Positions 57,031 through 64,000 of a stretch of DNA of 64,000 bases are shown here, piece by piece. A program made the position numbers and the translations under genes. Within the stretch, counting starts at the first letter, position 1; each line of letters begins with the position of its first letter. The notes under the pieces were generated by a model. It was not told the origin of the DNA. It searched no databases and worked only from the letters and a program-made list of their open reading frames with translations. This DNA comes from Physella acuta (taxonomy: Eukaryota > Mollusca > Gastropoda > Physidae): NCBI RefSeq assembly GCF_028476545.1, contig NW_026731952.1, positions 186,001-250,000 of the forward strand. The letters run 5' to 3'.

Positions 57031-59284
57031 AATTACATTCAGAACTATGTTGCATGGGTATTTTCACATAGATCTGTGTCACATGACCTGGGATCTGTGT
57101 CACATGACCTAGGGGGTGGGGGTGTCACATGTTCTGTGGGTATGACCTTGACTGTTAAGGATAGACCCACTCATCAGAGTATTGATTATGTTTTATGAAA
57201 AACAAAACGGTGATAAATGTAGAGAAGACAGCCCCGTTACTTTTCTACGATTCCCGTTTAATTAAAATAAATAGAACATTAAAAAGTATACCAAGACCTA
57301 CATTTTAACTCTAGCTTGTTGCTATTTATAAACACATCTCCCCAGTTCCACTGTGTGCGTTTCATTGTGTGTGAGTTGTGCCCCATACAGGAATAAATTA
57401 ATACAAACAACCACGTACAGTAATTATGTTTTATTTAAACGATCAGTATAGGAATTTATTTAACAAATACGCAACTCCGTACTAAAACTTGAGAAAGATT
57501 GAAATCACAACCACAAATTTAAAGTCCCGGAATTTAGATTATGCAGTGTGTAGTGAGCTCTCCATTTAGAATATCGGAAGAGACGTTCTTAACAATTGAA
57601 ACAGCAAATAGGCCTATATATTACATATTTATACAAGAGCTGTACATACAGTAAAGGCCTTTTTATTTTTAACATATAACGTTCCATTGTTACAACTGGC
57701 AGATAACAAATCAAGTATCCAAACTATCCAGAAACCAAATTGTCTATCCAAACTATCCATAATACGAACTGTCTATCCACACAATCCACAATACGAATCG
57801 TCTATCCACACAATCCATCACAACAAGCATACACCAAGGTGTAAAGCAACAACCGGCCACAAAAATTAGCATGTAGTATATCCATCTCCACCTATTGGTC
57901 CACACCCGCTAAGCTGCTTAAAGGACATCTGACACTGACCCTCACGACACAGGTGAGTAAAGCTCTTACCTACCGTCAACAGGCCTTTTACCCAGTGGGG
58001 GAGGGTGGATGTTCTACTAGAGGGGAGGGGGGGGGACAGGGATTTCAAGCTTTAAAGCATTGTTACTACTGTATGCACACACAAACAAAAAGTGAAATGT
58101 ACTTTCATTAACAAACTCCCAACATCAGTTCTGACAGGTAGACGAGGGGGCGAAGAATCCCCAGGTATTTTTGTAAAGTGTGACAGCTAGGTGAGAAAAA
58201 CATTGGCACTCTCGTGTCTTGTGGAGCCCACGCCAAAAGCTCAGTTAATAAACATGCATGCACTGTTGTTTTGTAGGGTGGGGGGGGGGGGCGGGTTTAA
58301 AAAGACATGATTAATTACCTGTAATGTTGGCGTGTGGAAATATTCTAAATAAGTATGTCTACCAGCGCTTAGGGGGGGATGCATTTATCGTACACAGCAC
58401 AAAATTCCTCAGCTAAAGCATTTTACATACTGTCAACATCAACGTCGAGTTTTTGCTCAACTAAACTCGATACCAATCCTAAAAAAGTATTTTAAATTGA
58501 TTTTAAAGGGCTCGTGATGTTTAACCCCCCCCCCCAATCCAGTGTAAATATTTTTTTTATTTTAACACATTCGTGCTTACGCAATACAAAATGTATGACA
58601 TAAACAATTTTAAATTAATTAGAATGTCAACTGGATTAAAATGTCAAGCATTTTTTTTTACATTTAAATTTTTTAAAATGCCAACAATGTAGATTACACG
58701 TAAAGCTAAGAGCTGTACGTGTGTGAGCGCGGGAGGGGTGTGTGTGGGGAGGGGGGTTGTGGAAGATAAAACTTAAAGAGACTTTGTTTGACTTATTTTA
58801 TTTCAACGGTTCTAGGTGACCATAGGTTAACTTGTCCACACTAAATCTGTAGCCTAGGATTGTTACCGTGGCAACCGTAGGTGGCACATTGCGGGCAATT
58901 TTGTCAACAACAAAAAAAGCTATTGGGTGGACAGAGTGGGACATTTAGCCTATCTCAACAGCAAGATCATCAGACCAACGTGACAACAGAGGACATTAGA
59001 CCCACGTGACATTAGACCAACGTGACATCAGGGGACATTAGGCCAACGTGACAACAGGGGACATTAGGCCAACGTGACAGATGTAACTGTACCAACACGA
59101 TTACTGGAGTCATTAGCCAATAGTTGACAAGTCTATTGTGTAGTAGTTTTCTTGAGAGTGTCTAGGTACTTCATTTTCTAGGCTGGGGTGAGGTCAGGTA
59201 TAGGTGTGGTAAGGTAGGGGTGTTTAAAGGTGTGGTAAGGTAGGGGTGTTGTCAGGCTAGGGTGTGGTTAGGTTAAGGTAAGGG
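57031..59284. other. upstream/intron DNA, no gene supported
   Basis: G runs occur near 58270 and C runs near 58525. A 27-bp-type repeat, ACGTGACAACAGGGGACATT, is at 58975-59085. TAGGGGTGTGGTAAGG-type repetition is at 59180-59280. I looked here for the first SMURF exon without success. Confidence 0.45.
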
Positions 59285-59590
59285 CAGGGGCGTAGCGAGG
59301 GGGGGGGCGGGGGGTGCGGACCGCACCGGGTGACACCATTTAGGGGGGTGACACCAAGGCAAAAAATAGGAAAATATATAGAGAAAAACTCGAGGGGTGG
59401 GTGCAAATCGAAAGTTGGGGGTGGCGGTGCAAATAAAAAAATTTGAGGGGGGTGCAAATCGAAAGTTTGAGGGGGGGGGTGCAAATCGAAAATTTGAAAG
59501 TTTGTCCCTGGGAAGGTTCTCTATGCCTCTGGGGGGGAGGGACACCATTAAGTGCCGCACCGGGTGACACCCGACTTGGCTACGCCACTG
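59285..59590. mobile_element. hAT-type MITE (CAGGGGCGTAGC family)
   Basis: Begins CAGGGGCGTAGC and ends GCTACGCCACTG, 306 bp, flanked by the perfect 8-bp duplication GGTAAGGG (59277-59284 and 59591-59598). Two CCGCACCGGGTGACACC-like blocks lie near opposite ends in the same orientation. A few GTGCAAATCGAAA repeats are inside. Non-coding. Confidence 0.85.
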
Positions 59591-61284
59591 GGTAAGGGTG
59601 GTGTATGGTAGGGGTGTGGTAAGGTAAGGGTGTGGTTAGGTATAGGAGTGGTAAGTTACTGGTGGTGTAAGGTAGCGCTGCAGCACAGTCAACAGTTGTA
59701 CACTGGTAACTCGAGACCATTCACCCTGACCTTCAAAACATCCACACACACACACTATTTTGAAAATGTCACACATTTAGTCCGACCTTCACTCTCCCCA
59801 ACAAACACAACACGGTACAAATGAGCAGGCCACCCCCTCCACCCCCACCCTCGACACGTCACCTAGAAAAACCAACAGCAACTGTCAACACCGAGTACAC
59901 GTCCTAACAACTGGCCACCAACTGCTTTAGTCTCAGTACAAACACAAGCTACCCTCGCCGCTACACCAGCTAACGGCGACCTCGATCCTAGGCTCGGTCC
60001 CTGCCACTTTGTGATGGACAGCTGGTTACATGCGAGACTGACAGTCCAATCAGGCTTCGTTAGTGAGATGGCACGGAGTAGGGCCGCATTGTAAGGCCGA
60101 GACAATCATTTCATCATCTCTACAGATGGTTCGCATTTTACCACTTGATGGTGCCTGATTCAATGGGAATAATGGGAACGGGTTAGACCCCCCTCCCCCC
60201 CCCCCTACAAAATCTATAGGGCGAGTGTTCCGGGGTGGGTGTTCCTAGGAGTGGCGTGTGTTGATGATCGCGTGTCGGCGTGATGGTGAGATGGTGTTTG
60301 GTGACGGTAGGCGTGTATGTGCTGTATTGTTAGGTGATATACAAAGGGTGTTTGTTGTATGTTATGATAGGGGTAAGGGTGGGGTTAAGATGTGTGTGGG
60401 GGGGAGGGGGGTAGCTTAGGGTGGGGTGGGATTGGGGGGGGGGTGAGTGAGTGATACTTGGCGGGAGGGTCGGCGTGTGTCGAGTGTGTAATTGTAGTGT
60501 GTAATTGGGGTGTGTAATTAGGGTGTGTAATTGTGATGTGTAATTGGGGTGTGTAATTAGGGTGTGTAATTGTGATGTGTAATTGCAGTGTTAAGGCGCG
60601 TGGTTTGGTTGAGTGACATGACCGATGTGAGAGGTAGTCTGTGTGTGAAAGTTGGAGTCATGTGTGTGATGTTGGGTGTAGTGTGTGGGGTGGGAGTGAT
60701 GTGTGATGGTGGGGGTAATGTGTGGGGCGGGAATGATGGTGGGGGCAATGTGTTGGGTGGGGTGGGAGTGATGTGCGATGGTGGGAGTAATGTGTGATGG
60801 TGGGGGTAATGTGTGGAGGTGAAGTGTGGTGATGTGGGGGAGTTGTGTGTTTTGACTGACCAGATATACATCAAACAATGAGCCCCTGACACACACGTGA
60901 CTCACTTGTGTCAGTGACCCCCCCCTCCCCCACAGCAGCAACATTAAAAAAACGACTCCATCCCTACCTCCTGCCCCACCCCCTAGAATAGGGTGGGTTT
61001 TATTTACAGATCAAAAGAAGGAGCGGAAACAGGCAGCCACTGTGAGTTAAACACGACTGAGGGTGGGGGTGGGAATTCTTTAATCAATAACATTGATTCC
61101 ACGAGACGAGGGACAGACCGGTGGAGATCCTTCAAGGGCCAACTCGACTCTCGGGGGATTATGGGGAGGGGGTCGTGGACTCGAAAGTGAGAGACTGATT
61201 AATGACCCCTGCTGTCGGCTATGACAACAACCCGATAGAGACCGCCATGTTTAAATACAGGGAGTGGGTGAGGCGTGTGTTGGG
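59591..61284. other. GT-rich upstream/intron DNA
   Basis: 60480-60590 holds about seven units of GTGTGTAATTGGG. 60650-60830 holds a GATGGTGGGGGTAATGTGTG degenerate repeat. No gene supported. Confidence 0.5.
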
Positions 61285-61990
61285 CGATTTGAGAACCTTC
61301 GTTATTCACCGCTCAGCCTGCCAGTGCTATACATTGGTTTATAATTTGAGAACCTTCGTTATTCACCGCTCAGCCTGCCAGTGCTATACATTGGTTCATA
61401 ATTTGAGAAACCGTTATTCACCGCTCAGCCTGCCAGTGCTATACATTGGTTTATAATTTGAGAACCTTTGTTATTCACCGCTCAGCCTGCCAGTGCTATA
61501 CATTGGTTTATAATTTGAGAACCTTTGTTATTCACCGCTCAGCCTGCCAGTGCTATACATTGGTTCATAATTTGAGAAACCTTCGTTATTCACCGCTCAG
61601 CCTGCCAGTGCTATACATTGGTTTATAATTTGAGAACCTTCGTTATTCACCGCTCAGCCTGCCAGTGCTATACATTGGTTTATAATTTGAGAAACCTTCG
61701 TTATTCACCGCTCAGCCTGCCAGTGCTATACATTGGTTTATAATTTGAGAACCTTCGTTATTCACCGCTCAGCCTGCCAGTGCTATACATTGGTTTATAA
61801 TTTGAGAACCTTCGTTATTCACCGCTCAGCCTGCCAGTGCTATACATTGGTTTATAATTTGAGAACCTTCGTTATTCGGTGCTCTGTCGGCCAGGGCATT
61901 ACATTGATTCATAATTTGAGAACCTTTGTCTAAACATAAATCTATAACATGAAGACCTTCGTATACATTGGTTCATAATTTGAGAACTTT
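61285..61990 (+). repeat. 57-bp minisatellite
   Basis: About 11 copies of a 57-bp unit (AATTTGAGAACCTTCGTTAT, TCACCGCTCAGCCTGCCAGT, GCTATACATTGGTTTAT). The unit is 19 codons, so several + strand frames run through it (YNLRTFVIHRSACQCYTLV). One- or two-base length changes between units break these frames, which argues against coding. The last units decay. Confidence 0.95.
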
Positions 61991-63395
61991 GGTCTAAACA
62001 TAAATCTATAATTTGAGAACCTTCGCCAGACCAAAATATTATCTTACGATTGTGGGGACCTTCAATGCGACCATACGAAAAATTGTGTTTAAATTAAACC
62101 CCATTGTAAAGTTTAAACAATCTACTTGTTTTTCTTTATTACATAAAAATTCAATAAAAGAGTTTTCGATCAAAGGACTTCGTCGATAAATAAACAACAA
62201 TGATTACATATAATTAAAACAAAAATTAAAGCAGTTTCATTAGATGTAGGAGGTCGTTTTTTTTTCCTTTTATAATCAAGTACAATCCTTTTTATAAGCT
62301 AGTACAATCCTTTTTATAAGCAAGTACAATCCTTTTATTCAACTTGGTTAAGTGAAGGATCAAAGACACACAGAGACCCGCCATTTTGTGAGACCTGCAC
62401 ACGTGCCAACACACATGACAGAGTGAGTTAACGTGTAGTTAATTCTCGAGAGGGATGCCCTCTCGGCTGTACGGATAGAAAATGTAAACAGCCACGGTCA
62501 ACAGTGGACTGGCTACTGGTCAATAAGTAGGCCAAATAACATGGCTGACAAAGCGGCAAAAATAGCTTTTAATGAAGACTGATTTCCTCTTGTGTTTAAT
62601 TAAACAGACGCAAACAATGACTTGATTAAATAAACTAATTAAGGAAGGTGCGCAGTTGTTGACATGAATGCATGATGATCTGGGGCAGGGGTTGTAAACG
62701 ATTCACCTGAAATGATCAGACGACTATATTGTAACATCCCCACCTGGATCCAAATAAACTCAACAACAGGAGAATACAGGACGTCGTAACGTTTTTGTAT
62801 TGCTGAACAAACCTGCTAGGGTGACATCAAGCCGTGACCTAGTTTCGCTGATTTATGGTTCAGTTGCTGTGAATCTAAATGTCAACACCACTCGGCCACC
62901 ACAAGCAGTTCAACTTTGTTGAGGGGGAAGGGGGCAGTTTCACTTTGTTGTGTTGCGGTTTAGGGGGAGCAGTTAAAGTTGCTTAGTTTAACGTGTTTTA
63001 GGGGGAGAAATTAAACTTTGTTGGGGTTTGTTTTAATGGTGGTGAGGTGGATTGTTTCACTTTGTGTGGCGTATTTGGGGCGAGGCAGTTTCACTTTGTC
63101 ATGGTATATCGTATGGAAGAAAGCAGTTTACTTCGATGAAGCGCATGTCTAGGGTGGGGGGGGGGGGGGGAGGCTGCTAGATCTTCAGCTTAGAGCGTGT
63201 TGGATTAGGCCCAAAGTTTTTTTTAGCCATGTGACGAAGATTGCTCATGTCTATTTATAGAACAAGGATCATTTTAGCGCCTAAGGCCATGGGAAACGAC
63301 TGTCCATTAATAAAGAAAATAACGTCAACCTTCAAACTGTCTATCTGTTGATTTAGATATAGATATAGAGATTATAAACTTTTCCTGAACATATA
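61991..63395. other. no gene recognised
   Basis: AT-rich at first. Three copies of AATCCTTTTTATAAGC lie at 62283-62335 and a TTTCACTTTGTTG motif recurs at 62930-63100. Nothing further is supported. Confidence 0.5.
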
Positions 63396-63439
63396 GTTGT
63401 AAAAATGACTCATCGTGTGCTTACTGATGAGAATAATGG

Positions 63440-63670
63440 ACCTATAAGGCCACCCAGCTTTACAGGTAATATAGGGTCACCCAGCTATACTGGACCTATA
63501 AGGTCACCCAGCTATACTGGACCTATAAGGTCACCCAGCTATACTGGACCTATAAGGTCACCCAGCTATACTGGACCTATAAGGTCACCCAGCTATACTG
63601 GACCTATAAGGTCACCCAGCTATACTGGACCTATAAGGGCACCCAGCTATACTGGACCTATAGGGACTCC
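63440..63670 (+). repeat. 27-bp minisatellite in an open frame
   Basis: Eight copies of CACCCAGCTATACTGGACCT plus ATAAGGT, nine codons each (SPSYTGPIR). They lie inside a frame from ATG 63405 to TAG 63693-63695 (96 codons, MTHRVLTDENNGPIRPPSF and so on). Six to seven units agree exactly. Without homology or an expression signal I call it a repeat rather than a gene. Confidence 0.85.
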
Positions 63671-63889
63671 CAGCTTCACAAAAACTGTGAATTAGATGTC
63701 TTGTGAAACTATGTTGGTACGGAACACAGTCGGTACATAAAGCTACACCACATTAGACGTGTTAATAAATTATTTTCTTTAAATATATAATAATGACCAT
63801 GGTATACATAATTATAAAGTAAAGCAATTTTGAAATATTCTTACAAACAGTTGTTAAACATCTCATTTAATCAAATATTATGTCACACT

Positions 63890-64000
63890 GCTTATCATCG
63901 GGTCTTGACCTAGGTGTCAAATTTGAAAGAAATCGGTTCGGTAGGAGTGGTCTAAATTTCGCTTGCCAGTTTCTACCCATGACGAAGAAATGAGAACGAC
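63890..64000 (+). repeat. dispersed repeat, copy B
   Basis: Shares ordered blocks (TCTTGACC, TTTGAAAGAAATCGG, GCTTGCCAGTTTCTACCCAT) with 1611-1730. It runs off the window. Confidence 0.5.

Noticed and set aside
57866-58048. Minus-strand frame ending ...WVKGLLTV before a GTAAGA donor, in a position to be the missing first SMURF exon
   Set aside because: It resembles the expected ...VKLRLTV end and its phase would allow V-LCAKN, but it adds an extra Val, lacks an ATG close by and its upstream residues show no SMURF similarity.
59863-60105. 80-codon minus-strand frame (MSRPYNAALLRAISLTKPDW)
   Set aside because: It looks protein-like at first, but no domain, splice context or SMURF similarity was found.

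Overview
This is animal nuclear DNA. Genes are split into many short exons by long AT-rich introns with GT-AG boundaries, and there are no operons. Minisatellites sit in almost every intron, alongside hAT-type MITEs, tRNA-headed SINE-like pieces and one virus-like Polinton-type element. The protein sequences (a SMURF-family ubiquitin ligase and a diacylglycerol-lipase-like C-terminus) are bilaterian. The repeat style (tRNA-SINE with a conserved GGGTACCT core, GGGAGATAACTC-type repeats, Polinton with a BIR gene) is reminiscent of a mollusc, probably a gastropod, but that is an inference.

Layout. At 1-3864 (+) are the last two exons of a diacylglycerol lipase-like gene (DAGLB-type C-terminus). 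From 3865 to about 9800 lies 3'UTR or intergenic DNA, with a hAT MITE and one orphan + strand terminal-exon candidate at 9631-9741. From 9817 to 56249 (-) runs one large gene, a SMURF2-type HECT E3 ubiquitin ligase. I rebuilt 17 exons whose splice phases all agree: C2 domain, WW1, Ser/Thr-rich linker, WW2, WW3 and the complete HECT domain ending in GFAVE. Only the first coding exon (about 15-25 residues) was not found. The two genes are arranged tail to tail. A 949-bp GC-rich frame (34323-35271) runs in frame into SMURF exon 4 from a good ATG with an ETS/CRE-like motif just upstream. It suggests a second, C2-less SMURF isoform.

The intron between SMURF exons 3 and 4 holds a 9.8-kb Polinton-type element (38496-48303). 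It has 1.4-kb terminal inverted repeats and a perfect 6-bp target duplication. It carries only a zinc-finger/type-B DNA polymerase region and a BIR (IAP-type) protein; no integrase or capsid gene is recognisable. It looks like a young but partly broken compact derivative. From 56250 to 64000 I see only repeats, one hAT MITE and undefined DNA.

The most unusual host feature is that tandem arrays have repeatedly copied splice sites. The acceptor of the DAGL exon is repeated about 11 times, the acceptor of SMURF exon 13 five times (four in frame, each adding 20 codons), and the donor half of the WW1 exon three times.
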